In this document: in pieces, positions 8,977-17,624 of the stretch
Layout: every line of letters starts with the position of its first letter
Numbering within the stretch: position 1 is the stretch's first letter
Source: Sphingomonas sp. UV9
Lineage (GTDB): Bacteria > Pseudomonadota > Alphaproteobacteria > Sphingomonadales > Sphingomonadaceae
Length of the DNA: 64,000 nt
Direction: 5' to 3'
Assembly (NCBI RefSeq): GCF_004101245.1
Contig: NZ_SCIN01000001.1
Coordinates: 138,784 to 202,783 of the forward strand
Program-made: the position numbers and the translations under genes
The notes under the pieces: generated by a model
The model's database searches: none
What the model was told of the DNA's origin: nothing
Seen by the model: only the letters and a program-made list of their open reading frames with translations

Positions 8977-10272
8977 CTATCCTTCGTGCCGTTCGGTCTT
9001 TGTTGCCGGCTGCTGCCCAGGGTGGAAGCGCAGATCGCGCTGCGGCACCGGCATGGTAACGCCGTGTTCCTTGAACAGATCCCAGATGCGAAAGAACACG
9101 TCGCTGGTGACGTTGCCCACGCCCGCCTCGGGGCTGTCGATCCAGATCCGCAGATCGAACTCTACCCCATTGTCGCCGAATTCCTTGATCCAGCAGACCG
9201 GAGCCGGGTCCTTGAGGACGCGCGGCGAGATGGTCGCGGCCTCCACGGCGAGCCGTTGCGCCAGCCGCAGATCGCAATCGAACGACACCCGAAACCCGAC
9301 ATGAACCCTGACGTCGCGGCTGGAGAAGGACCAGTTCTCGACCTCGTCGGTCATCAGCCGCTCGTTCGGGATCAGATGCTCCTTGCCGTCCCTGGTCAGC
9401 ACCGAGACCGCGCGGACACCGATCTTGTTGACCCACCCGAAGGTATCGCCGACCGCGATGACGTCGCCGGGCTTGATCGACCGGTCGAGCAGCAGGATCA
9501 GACCCGCGATTAGATTGCCGAGCGTCTTCTGCAACCCGAAGCCGATCGCCAGACCGAACGCCCCCGAGAACACGGCAAGCGCGGTCAGGTCGATGCCGAG
9601 AAGGTCGATGCCGACGAAAATCGCGACCGTGACGACCGCGATTTGGGCGAGTTTCTGGAACAGCACGCGTTGCGCCGCGTCGAGGAGACGGGACTGTCCG
9701 ATCCAGCGCAGGATCGAAGCGAGCAGGGCGCGGGCGGCAAGGAACAGCACGAGCGACAAGCCGACCGCGTTGACGATGTCGAGCAGCGAGATGCGGCGGC
9801 TGCCGACGCCCATGCTGGCGCGGTCCAACCCCGCGATCAATGGAGCAAGGCCGCCGAGGCGACTTGCGAGCACGATGACGAGCAGCGCGAGCGAAATCAG
9901 CGACGCCGCCCTGCTTTGCAGACCAAGCGCTCGGGCGACCTCATAGGCTAGTGCCGCAACTGCGATACCGAGGCCGGCGGCCAGCACGAGATCCGCGCCG
10001 GGGTCCAGTCCGCGGATGCCGAGGAAAGCGGTCAGAACGAGTGCGGTCACGCCGGACCGTGTGAGCGCCATTAGTCGCGGCGATATCACGCTGGCATGTC
10101 TCGGCGCCAAGGCGGGGATGAGGTATCGACAGGCAAGACGCCCCGCGACGACGCCCAGCAGCAGCGCGACGCTCAGGATCGCGACGGCAGCGATCAGGTC
10201 GTGGAACGGCAATGCCGCCCATCGATCCAAAAAGGGCTGCCACCAGGCGTCGTGTTCCAATCCGTCCTCCAA
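8977..10272 (-). CDS. MscS-family mechanosensitive ion channel
   Basis: A 431-aa inner-membrane protein with several N-terminal transmembrane helices. The pore-lining TM3 pattern is Gly/Ala-rich (ALAVFSGAFGLAIGFGLQKTLGN, about residues 230-252). The beta domain follows (ILLLDRSIKPGDVI, GWVNKIGVRAVSVLTRDGKEHLIPN) and then the C-terminal alpha/beta domain. Such channels open under membrane tension to release solutes during hypo-osmotic shock. The extra helices ahead of the core make it longer than E. coli MscS. It stands alone, convergent with the phosphoesterase gene and separated by 309 bp from DUF2254 upstream. Confidence 0.9.
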   Translation of the reverse strand: MEDGLEHDAWWQPFLDRWAALPFHDLIAAVAILSVALLLGVVAGRLACRYLIPALAPRHASVISPRLMALTRSGVTALVLTAFLGIRGLDPGADLVLAAGLGIAVAALAYEVARALGLQSRAASLISLALLVIVLASRLGGLAPLIAGLDRASMGVGSRRISLLDIVNAVGLSLVLFLAARALLASILRWIGQSRLLDAAQRVLFQKLAQIAVVTVAIFVGIDLLGIDLTALAVFSGAFGLAIGFGLQKTLGNLIAGLILLLDRSIKPGDVIAVGDTFGWVNKIGVRAVSVLTRDGKEHLIPNERLMTDEVENWSFSSRDVRVHVGFRVSFDCDLRLAQRLAVEAATISPRVLKDPAPVCWIKEFGDNGVEFDLRIWIDSPEAGVGNVTSDVFFRIWDLFKEHGVTMPVPQRDLRFHPGQQPATKTERHEG

Positions 10273-10581
10273 TGCGAGCTATTCAGCGCCGTTCGCCGGA
10301 GTATTACAACGCCTAGCGAGTCTGTTAGCCAGACTTGGCGCTCCGGTCAGCCCCTGTCGCAGCCTTGACGGTTTTGGGTAGGCGCGCTTTCTTGCACGGT
10401 TAAGGGCAGCGTGTCTGCCTGTTCCGGGGCCGAGCTCACGCTGCGTATCAGGCCCAGAACGACACCTCCGGACACAGATTTTCCGTCGCCGGCCCGACCA
10501 ACGCACAAACCGGTCCGTATCACTAACGAACACCCGCCCGATGCTACGGCATTTTGGTCCTGTTCGAACAACCCGATTTGG
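10273..10581. other. 309-bp stretch without a recognisable gene
   Basis: It lies upstream of the MscS gene and downstream of the DUF2254 gene, both on the minus strand. Short open frames on both strands show no recognisable domain or sphingomonad-like composition. The only structure I see is a small inverted repeat, AGTCTG-ttagc-CAGACT, at 10319-10335, with no T-run. It probably contains the MscS promoter. Confidence 0.5.
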
Positions 10582-11826
10582 CTAGCGTCCGCTCATGCGC
10601 ATGGCCTGACGGTCGCCATCGAAGGCGAGGGCCTCTGCCGCGCGAAGTTTAGCGGCGTCTGCATGGCGGCGAGCGGTTTCGCCGAACACGTCCGGCGCAT
10701 GGGTTGCGAGACCGTTCAGGGTCGCGATCAGACGCAACTGCACCTCGATGATGGATGCCCCGTCCCGCGCGATCGGGCGGAAGAAGTCGTCGAACATGTC
10801 ATCGACCTCAAGGGCAGGCGCGTGCACGCGAAGATGCGCCGCCTCTGCCCCTCGTTTGGTGTCGACCAAGTCGGACAGGACCCGCTGACCCGCCCCCAAC
10901 ACGCGGATGGCGGTTCCCGGATCGTTGACGGCTGGGGACAAGGCGCGGGACGCGATTTCGGACAAGACGATCAGGCCAAAGCGGGGATCCTGTTCGAATT
11001 CCCGGTCGGTCAGGATCGAGAACGTCTTTTCGATGGCCGCTCGAACCTGGTCGTCGATCGCACCGGCGACGTGCGCCAAGGCCCGTTCGGTGAAGACGAA
11101 TGCGCCCGGGAGTTCGGCGATGTGGATCGTCAGCGTATGCTTGTCTGCGATCCGCGCTAGCCCGGCGACGTCGATGTGCGCGACGTAACCGGTTTCGGCC
11201 GGATATACCGGCGACGTTTCGGACGGGACGGCGACCGGTGGTTGCGCGCCGAGATGCGGTGCTTCGGCCCAGGCCTGCATGGCCCGACGCGCGATCGTTT
11301 CGACCCGCTCGATCGTATCGCGAACCCGGCCGAAGCTGGAGAGGTGCTGGATCCAGCGCAGCAGCGTGATGGCGATCACCGCGACGATCACGATCGTCGC
11401 GAAGAACAGCACGACGCGTCCTTCCGCGCCGTACAGGCCGGTCGTGAGTGCGATGATGCCGACGATACTGAACAGGAACGTACCGACGAACGTCGACAGC
11501 GCGTTCTGCGTGAAGCGATCGTCGACCAGCAACTGGGTCGCGCGCGGGGTAACGGTGCTCGTCGCCGATCCGTAAGCGGTCACCGAGGCGGACAGCGCGA
11601 AGGTCGTGACCGCCAGCATGCTCGATGCCAGGATCGTCAGGATGTTGTCGACCGCCTTTCCGCCGACCCGGAGGCTGAGTTCGTAGGGAATGAATGGCGC
11701 GATCCAGGCGGCGACCAAAGCCGTCACGATCGCCGCGACGCTGAACAGCGACGCACGAAACCAGATGCGCTTGGTAATCTGGCGAAGGATATAGAAGCCG
11801 TGGCTTGCCAGATACTTGCCCGCCAT
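10582..11826 (-). CDS. DUF2254 predicted membrane protein
   Basis: A 414-aa protein with about four N-terminal transmembrane helices in two hairpins: SLFSVAAIVTALVAAWIAPF, ILASSMLAVTTFALSASV, FVGTFLFSIVGIIALTTGLY and ATIVIVAVIAITLLRWI. A long cytoplasmic domain follows with VRDTIERVETIARRAM and an RALSPAVNDPGTA segment characteristic of DUF2254. No biochemical function is established for the family. The gene is 57 bp downstream of the K+ channel gene on the same strand and may be cotranscribed with it, which would hint at an ion- or envelope-related role. Confidence 0.85.
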   Translation of the reverse strand: MAGKYLASHGFYILRQITKRIWFRASLFSVAAIVTALVAAWIAPFIPYELSLRVGGKAVDNILTILASSMLAVTTFALSASVTAYGSATSTVTPRATQLLVDDRFTQNALSTFVGTFLFSIVGIIALTTGLYGAEGRVVLFFATIVIVAVIAITLLRWIQHLSSFGRVRDTIERVETIARRAMQAWAEAPHLGAQPPVAVPSETSPVYPAETGYVAHIDVAGLARIADKHTLTIHIAELPGAFVFTERALAHVAGAIDDQVRAAIEKTFSILTDREFEQDPRFGLIVLSEIASRALSPAVNDPGTAIRVLGAGQRVLSDLVDTKRGAEAAHLRVHAPALEVDDMFDDFFRPIARDGASIIEVQLRLIATLNGLATHAPDVFGETARRHADAAKLRAAEALAFDGDRQAMRMSGR

Positions 11827-11883
11827 GCCGTCGATCCTTTTTGAAGTGTGCAGTTGTTGCTGCGGTCAGACGAAGCGGAAGTC

Positions 11884-12942
11884 TTATCGATCCGTGGTCG
11901 GGGCGGATGTCGGGGCAGGGGGATTGCGGGGGACGACTTCGACGATCAGGTCGCCAGCCTCCAGGCGGTGCGCTTCGGGTTCCCAGAAGCCGAAGTCCTG
12001 CTGCCCGCGATAGATCCGGTGGCCGAGCCCCGTCGCGATCCCGGCCAGCGGCTTGCCGACCTCGTCCGCGGTCACTGTGCGCTCGCGTAGTGCGACCCGG
12101 CCACCCGTCGCGGCAAGGTCGGCCATGTAATCCGCAATGTGCGGACCGTGCGTCGAACCCGCGAGCAGGAGCCCGGCGAAACTGGCCGGATTGATGACCA
12201 CGGTCGCGCCCGCCTGATGCGCGATCGCTTCGTTGTCCTCGGACCGGATGACCACGCTGATCGGCAGGTCGGGCGCGATCCGGCGCGCCGTCAGCACGAT
12301 GAGGATCGAGGTGTCGTCGCGCCCTGCGGAGACGATCAGCGCCCGCGCACTCGCGATCCGGGCGGCTTCCAGCGCGGCATTGCGCGTCGCGTTGCCCTCC
12401 ATCACCGTCGTACCGCAAGCCTCCGCGGTGCGTAGCGCAGCGGCATTTTCGTCGACCACGACGATCATCCCCGGATCCGCGCCGCGCCGGACGAGTTCGC
12501 TGACCGCCTCGGATCCGCTGGTCCCGAAACCCGCGACCACGACATGGCCTTTGAGGTGTCGCTGGATCACCGACATACGCCATTTCTCCCAAACGCCCTT
12601 GAGCAGGAAATCATACGCCGTCCCCAGAAAGATAAGCCATACGAACAGCCGGATCGGCGTGACCACGAACGTATCGAACATCCGCGCCTGCTGCGTTACC
12701 GGCACGATGTCGCCGTACCCGACCGTCGTCACGGTGATCATCGTGAAATACAGGATGTCCGCGAACGTCACCGGCGCGCCCGAGTTCTGGCGCAGGCCAT
12801 CCCGATCGAACCAGTGGACCGCCAGCGCGATGCCGATCAGCCCCAGTGCGACGAGCGCGCGCCACGACAAAGCCAGCCACGCCGGGGTTCGGCTCTGGCG
12901 ACGCAGGCGGTAGTGGACGGTGTCGGCATCGTCGGAGTGCAT
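11884..12942 (-). CDS. Potassium channel with RCK (TrkA-N) domain
   Basis: A 352-aa two-helix channel subunit. The first transmembrane helix is about residues 25-43. The pore loop carries the K+ selectivity filter TVGYGD at residues 73-78, and the second helix is about 97-113. A cytosolic RCK domain begins at HVVVAGFGTSGSEAV, whose GFGTSG at 138-143 matches a Rossmann nucleotide-binding loop. It ends with an RCK_C-like region. Such channels assemble as tetramers gated by ligands bound to the RCK ring. It is followed by DUF2254 on the same strand. Confidence 0.9.
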   Translation of the reverse strand: MHSDDADTVHYRLRRQSRTPAWLALSWRALVALGLIGIALAVHWFDRDGLRQNSGAPVTFADILYFTMITVTTVGYGDIVPVTQQARMFDTFVVTPIRLFVWLIFLGTAYDFLLKGVWEKWRMSVIQRHLKGHVVVAGFGTSGSEAVSELVRRGADPGMIVVVDENAAALRTAEACGTTVMEGNATRNAALEAARIASARALIVSAGRDDTSILIVLTARRIAPDLPISVVIRSEDNEAIAHQAGATVVINPASFAGLLLAGSTHGPHIADYMADLAATGGRVALRERTVTADEVGKPLAGIATGLGHRIYRGQQDFGFWEPEAHRLEAGDLIVEVVPRNPPAPTSAPTTDR

Positions 12943-13331
12943 GCGATGCTTGTGCTACGCGAACGCAACGATGTGAAGGTGTGGACGGTTTGCAATCGAA
13001 ACCGTGTGTCGGTTGTAAGCGGTTTCGCACCACGTAGTCGTCCCTGCATCACGGAAAAGCGGGGGCGCGCGCCGTCGCGCCGTTCGTCGGCCCCATTTTG
13101 GCGTGTCGCATAATACTACGAATTTTCAGCGAGATACGGAACGTCGCCTGACAGCGCCATGGCAGGCGCAGGCAAAAGGCGGGGGGGCATGATGAAGACG
13201 TTGATCGCGGTACCGCGGCTAGGCGGTGCCTTGCGCCGTCTCATCGGCCAAAGAGCATCCGCGTCTCGCTTATCTGACGCTTCGTCGACGCGGTCGGCGA
13301 TCTTTCAGGATTACACCGGTCGTAGCCGCGC
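12943..13331. other. 389-bp stretch without a recognisable gene
   Basis: It separates the K+ channel gene (minus strand) from the damaged glycerate kinase (plus strand). It contains an AT-richer patch around 13105-13130 that could hold a promoter, and a G-run near 13180. Short frames such as one beginning at ATG 13195 show no recognisable domain. It could contain further unrecognisable remnants, as it borders the most scarred part of the window. Confidence 0.45.
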
Positions 13332-13746
13332 ATGCGCATCGTGATCGCCCCCGTCGGGGTTTAAAGAGAATCTCGATGCCGAGAATGTGGCGTCGGCGAT
13401 CGCCCGGGGAATCTTGCGGGCCTGCCCGGACGCCGATGTCGTCGAGTTGCCGCTTGCCGACGGGGCCGAGGGGACTGCGCGCACCGTGGCGCTGATGACC
13501 GGTGGTTCGGTGAAGGATGTCCGGGTCACGGGCCCCGTCGGTGACTGGATCGACGCCGCCCCCGCGCTGCTCGGCGGCGAAGAGCCTGTTGCCGCCGTCG
13601 AGATCGCGATGGCCGCAGGGTTGAAACTCGTTCCCCGTGAACAGCGCGATCCCTGTCGGACGACCATGCGAGGCGTCGGCGAACTTATCGCGCTCGATGC
13701 CGGCGTGTCGCGGATCCTCGTCGAGTGTGGTGACACTGGCGTCAAT
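13332..13746 (+). pseudogene. Glycerate 2-kinase (GlxK/GckA-like), frameshifted and truncated
   Basis: Glycerate kinase phosphorylates D-glycerate. ATG 13332 begins MRIVIAP and then hits a stop because the C-run at 13348-13352 is one base out of register. With one C fewer the frame reads on as PSGFKENLDAENVASAIARG. It continues through ADGAEGTARTVALMTGG and AAVEIAMAAGLKLVP to ILVECGDTGVN, where the family normally continues into a Gly-rich NDGGAG segment. There the sequence switches to an unrelated histidine-kinase end. About 135 of an expected ~380 residues remain. The frameshift may be a homopolymer sequencing error, but the truncation cannot be. Confidence 0.8.
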
Positions 13747-13843
13747 TCGCGCGCTAGTCGAGCGCGATGGCGGAACCTTCGCGTTGCTCAGCGAGGTTGG
13801 CAAGGGGGCCGTGGCCCGCCTGTCACTGCCGGTTCGCCGATGA
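13736..13843 (+). pseudogene. C-terminal fragment of a sensor histidine kinase
   Basis: The frame from 13736 encodes about 35 residues. They resemble the last G2-box strand and helix of a HATPase_c domain: IRALVERDGGTFALLSEVG, then a strand ending in RLSLPVRR. All upstream kinase parts are missing and replaced by glycerate kinase. Its stop TGA (13841-13843) overlaps the ATG of the next gene as ATGA. This suggests the kinase originally sat directly upstream of the phosphatase gene. Confidence 0.65.
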
Positions 13844-14193
13844 GCCGACTATACCTGATTCGTCATGGCGAATCCGTTTGGAATGCGACGCGACGTTTGC
13901 GGGGGCAGGCCGATCCTGACCTCTCACCCCGCGGCGAAAGCCAGGCCCGCGAGCTCGCGACCGTCTTACCGCCCCAACTTCCCCGCGACGCGATCTGCTC
14001 CGATCTTCAGCGCGCGAGCCGCACCGCCGCCTTGCTGGGACTCGACGCTCAGCCGGACCGACGGTGGCGTGAAATCGGTGTCGGCGAATGGGAGGGCCAG
14101 GACACCGATGACTTGCGCACGCGTGATCCCGCGTGTTGGCGGGCGTGGCGGGCGGGCGACTTCACACCGCGGTACTCGGTTCAGCTCCAATGA
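13840..14193 (+). pseudogene. Histidine phosphatase (phosphoglycerate mutase family), truncated
   Basis: It begins MSRLYLIRHGESVWN with the catalytic RHGE motif. It continues through SPRGESQARELA, AICSDLQRASRTA and the acid-motif segment EIGVGEWEGQDTDDL. After about 110 residues, at WRAGDFTP, the homology stops and the frame ends seven codons later inside the 3' end of the convergent DUF882 gene. The family is usually about 190-220 residues with a second catalytic His in the missing half. The product is therefore probably inactive. Confidence 0.8.
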
Positions 14194-14729
14194 CGCAGTG
14201 CGCCCGTATCCATGTGCACGAACCCGTCGCTCGGGTAGTAGCCGACGCCCCCACCGCGCAGCGACAAGGCTGCGCTTCTGAGATGACTGAGCCCCACCCC
14301 GGGGATCGCGATGTCGGTCGCTTTGCCGAGCATGTGCTGGCTCTTGCTGGCGACGCCGTGCGACCGGGCATGGAGCGCGCGGTTGGTCTTCGGGCTCCGA
14401 TACCCCGACACCAGCTTCAGCGCCTTGCGCGGGGGGACGTCGAGCCGATCACGGACCCGTACCAGCAGGTCGAGGAGGCCGGGATCTATTTTACGCGTCG
14501 CTCCCGTACGCCAATCGCGCATGGCGTGGTTGAGTTCGGCGAGGCCGTCCGCGCGATAGCGGCCATTGGCGAAGAAGCACGCGTCGTAGCGTTCGCCGTT
14601 GTGCGGATTGACCAGCACGAGCCGGCGTTCGGGCGCGCGCGCGGAAACCCGTTCCGACAAGGCGGCGGTCACGAGCGCGGCGACACCGCCGTTGATCAGA
14701 TCGCGGCGGGAAAACAAGGCGTTGGACAA
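14181..14729 (-). CDS. DUF882/YcbK-family peptidase-like protein with Tat signal
   Basis: A 182-aa exported protein related to M15 D-Ala-D-Ala peptidases (YcbK group). The N-terminus FSRRDLINGGVAALV fits a twin-arginine signal. The body contains LVSGYRSPKTNRAL, the SHGVASKSQHMLGKATDI segment with conserved His and Asp of the zinc site, and the terminal GGVGYYPSDGFVHMDTG with the last metal His. It probably acts on peptidoglycan in the periplasm. The C-terminus is intact although the convergent phosphatase gene has been cut into it. Confidence 0.85.
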   Translation of the reverse strand: MSNALFSRRDLINGGVAALVTAALSERVSARAPERRLVLVNPHNGERYDACFFANGRYRADGLAELNHAMRDWRTGATRKIDPGLLDLLVRVRDRLDVPPRKALKLVSGYRSPKTNRALHARSHGVASKSQHMLGKATDIAIPGVGLSHLRSAALSLRGGGVGYYPSDGFVHMDTGALRHWS

Positions 14730-14909
14730 AGGTCGGTTCCGGTCAAAGAGTGGCCACGACCTTAGGGCATGACAATGTGCGTGTTCCTTAATCGTGCGCG
14801 CTTTCGTCGCATCGATTCCACCGTTCGCCTGATTGTCGGCCGCTGGCGGGGGCGGGAGGGCATGCTGGGCATGGTCACGTCTGTTGCTGCGGCGCGACGC
14901 TGCGAGGCT

Positions 14910-16202
14910 TCAGCCAGGTTTTGCATCTTCCAGATTCGGCAGCAGAAGATGGACGATGGCGAGTGCTATGAAATAGGCGATGCCGGCCCAGATAAACACC
15001 GGGACGTAGCTGCCGACGGTTTCGAGCACGTGCCCGACGTAGCGCGCCATGATCATCCCGCCGACCGCACCCGCGGCGCCGCCGATACCCATGACGGAGG
15101 CGACCGAACTCTTGGGGAAGGTGTCGGAGACCATCGTATACAGGTTCGACGACCATCCTTGATGCGCCGCCGCGGCAACGCCGATGATCGCGACGGCGGC
15201 GAACAGGCTGGAGACGGTACTGGCCAGCATGATCGGCAGCACCAGCACGGCGGAGGCGAGCAGCGCCAGTTTGCGGCCTGCGTTGACGCTATAGCCGCGC
15301 TTGATCAGCGCCGACGACAGCCAGCCGCCGCCGATGCTGCCCACGTCCGCTAGCAGATAGACGGCGATCAGCGGTGGGCCAAAGGTCTTGAGGTCCAGGC
15401 CGTGGCGCTTGGCGAAGAAGTCCGGTAGCCAGAACAGGAAGAGATACCAGACCGGATCCGTCAGGAATTTCGCGGTGATGAAGGCCCAGGTGCCGCGATA
15501 GCGGAACAGGCGGCGCCATGGGATCGGTGCAGTGCCGGCGTCGTTCTGCTGATCGGCCTGGATATAGGCAAGCTCCTGCTTCGATACGCGCGGATGATGT
15601 TCCGGCGCACGGTAGACGATCAGCCATGCCACCAGCCAGACAAAGCCGAGCATCCCCGTCACGAGGAATGCCGCGCGCCAGCCATAGGCCAGCGTGATGA
15701 TCGGGACGACGATCGGTGTGGCGATCGCGCCGACGTTGGCGCCGGCGTTCAGGATGCCTGCTGCCAGCGCGCGTTCCTTCTTTGGAAACCATTCGGCGAC
15801 CGACTTGATCGCGGCCGGGAAGTTCGCGGCCTCGCCGAGCCCGAGCGCGAAGCGAGCGATCGAGAAGCCGCCGGGACTCCGTACAAAAGCATGCACCAAG
15901 GCGGCAAGGCTCCACACCGTGATCGCCGCGGCATAGCCCATCTTGGACCCGATCTTGTCGATCAACGGCCCGCAGGCGAGCAGGCCGATCGCATAGGCCG
16001 CCTGGAACCAGAACACGATCATGCCATAGTCGATCTCGGTCCAACCCAGTTCGCCCTGCAGGGTGGGCTTGAGGATGCCGATGACCTGACGGTCGATGTA
16101 ATTGATCGTCGTGGCGAAGAAGAGCAGCGCGCAGATGACCCAGCGGACATTGCCTCCGGCCTTTTGCGGGCCAGGATCCGTCGCCTGTGTTGAACCGTCC
16201 AC
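14910..16202 (-). CDS. exuT: Hexuronate MFS transporter (ExuT-like)
   Basis: A 430-aa carrier of the anion:cation symporter branch of the major facilitator superfamily. It has twelve predicted helices, the NYIDRQVIGILKPTLQ motif after the first helix, and the GLGEAANFPAAIKSVAEWFP segment typical of ExuT and related sugar-acid carriers. It is the last gene of the uxuA-uxaC-uxuB operon, 30 bp after uxuB. That placement makes glucuronate or a related aldohexuronate the likely substrate entering the cytoplasm by proton symport. Confidence 0.88.
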   Translation of the reverse strand: MDGSTQATDPGPQKAGGNVRWVICALLFFATTINYIDRQVIGILKPTLQGELGWTEIDYGMIVFWFQAAYAIGLLACGPLIDKIGSKMGYAAAITVWSLAALVHAFVRSPGGFSIARFALGLGEAANFPAAIKSVAEWFPKKERALAAGILNAGANVGAIATPIVVPIITLAYGWRAAFLVTGMLGFVWLVAWLIVYRAPEHHPRVSKQELAYIQADQQNDAGTAPIPWRRLFRYRGTWAFITAKFLTDPVWYLFLFWLPDFFAKRHGLDLKTFGPPLIAVYLLADVGSIGGGWLSSALIKRGYSVNAGRKLALLASAVLVLPIMLASTVSSLFAAVAIIGVAAAAHQGWSSNLYTMVSDTFPKSSVASVMGIGGAAGAVGGMIMARYVGHVLETVGSYVPVFIWAGIAYFIALAIVHLLLPNLEDAKPG

Positions 16203-16232
16203 GCTCGCTCTCCCTTGCGGTTTGTCCGCCTG

Positions 16233-17624
16233 TTATCGTCTGTCGAATGTCGCCATTCTCTCGGCGAGTATCACGTTGTCCTGCACGCGCGGCCGCCAAA
16301 CCCCGGCCAGCAGACCGCGTTCGCCGACGATCGCATCGACGATGCCGTCGCGCCCTGCCAAGTCCCATGCCGCTGCCAGCCCCGCCGCGCGCGGGTCGTC
16401 GACGGGGCCGCCATCGCCGCGAACGTGCAGCATCCAGGCAGCCAGCGCAGACAATGTTTCGGGGCAGGTCCGTCCGCGCAGGCGATTGGCCTCGAGCGAG
16501 GCGAGCCAGCGCTGGGGGATCTTCTGCGATCCGTCGCTCCCGATCTGGCGCAGCGCGTGACGTAGCGTCGAATTGGCAAAGCGGGCCAGCAACGCGTCGG
16601 CATACGCAGTCAGATCCTGTCCCGGCGCGGGATCCAGGCCTGCCGCAGCCTCGTCGCGCATCAGGCGCTCGACGGTCGGGCCGATCACGGGATCGCTTAT
16701 CGCTTCGTGGACATAAGCCAGACCGCGGTGCAACCCGAGATACGCGAGCGCGGAATGCGCGCCGTTGAGCATACGCAGCTTTGCTGTTTCATACGGCGCG
16801 ACATTGGCGACGATCTGCGCGCCGACCGCGTCCCAGCGCGGGCGACGGCCGGCGAAGTCGTCTTCGATGACCCATTGGGCAAAGGGTTCGGTCAGGACGG
16901 CCGCTTCGTCGCGAACGCCGAGCCTCGCCTCGACCGTATCGAGATCGGTAAGCGTGACGGCGGGCACGATGCGGTCGACCATCGTTGACGGACAGGTGCA
17001 TTCGCTTGCGAACCAACTGCCGAGGGTCGGATCGATATGGTCGAGCCACGCGCCGAGCGAGGCCGCGAGCGCGCGGCCATTGTCGGCAACGTTGTCGCAC
17101 GAGAGCAGGGTCAGTCCACCGGTCCCGGCGTCCCGACGACCGGCGAACGCCAGCGCGAGGTGGTTGTAGAGCGTGCCGCCCGCCCGTTCCACAGCGGCAA
17201 GGTCGAGCGATCCGTCCGGGCGACGGTGATAGCCTTTCTCGGTCACCGTCATGGTCACGATCGCCGTGTCGGGCGAGACGAGCGTGCGGTGGAGATCGTC
17301 GTTCGTGGTCGATGCGACGATCACGTCGCGAACCGATCCGATCAGCCGCGTTTGCGGAGCGTCCGTAGCGGTCTCGGTCACCGTGAACAGGCCGTCCTGC
17401 GGGTTGAGCATATCGCGGGCGGCAGGGGAACTCAGCGATGCGCCGACGATGCCCCAGTCGCGGTCGCCAGCCGCCATGGCGCGATCGGTGAAGACTGCTT
17501 GATGCGCGCGGGTGAAAGCGCCGATGCCGAGATGGACTATGCCGATACGCTGGGCCATGCGGTCATAGTCGAAGCGCGCCACGCTCGCCGGCAGCCGGTC
17601 GATCGTGGCGGCGGACAGCCTCAC
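16233..17624 (-). CDS. uxuB: Fructuronate reductase (mannitol dehydrogenase family)
   Basis: About 463 aa. It reduces D-fructuronate to D-mannonate with NADH, the second step after uronate isomerase. The Rossmann start HLGIGAFTRAHQAVFTD, the TVTEKGYHR segment and the catalytic KLRMLNGAHS lysine motif of long-chain mannitol dehydrogenases are visible. I place the start at GTG 17624, whose last two bases overlap the uxaC stop (GTGA). No ATG lies in a sensible place upstream. A tagaturonate reductase role is less likely given uxuA in the same operon. Confidence 0.88.
   Translation of the reverse strand: MRLSAATIDRLPASVARFDYDRMAQRIGIVHLGIGAFTRAHQAVFTDRAMAAGDRDWGIVGASLSSPAARDMLNPQDGLFTVTETATDAPQTRLIGSVRDVIVASTTNDDLHRTLVSPDTAIVTMTVTEKGYHRRPDGSLDLAAVERAGGTLYNHLALAFAGRRDAGTGGLTLLSCDNVADNGRALAASLGAWLDHIDPTLGSWFASECTCPSTMVDRIVPAVTLTDLDTVEARLGVRDEAAVLTEPFAQWVIEDDFAGRRPRWDAVGAQIVANVAPYETAKLRMLNGAHSALAYLGLHRGLAYVHEAISDPVIGPTVERLMRDEAAAGLDPAPGQDLTAYADALLARFANSTLRHALRQIGSDGSQKIPQRWLASLEANRLRGRTCPETLSALAAWMLHVRGDGGPVDDPRAAGLAAAWDLAGRDGIVDAIVGERGLLAGVWRPRVQDNVILAERMATFDRR

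Noticed and set aside
10319-10335. Small inverted repeat as a terminator
   Set aside because: Six-base stem with moderate GC and no T-run on either strand.
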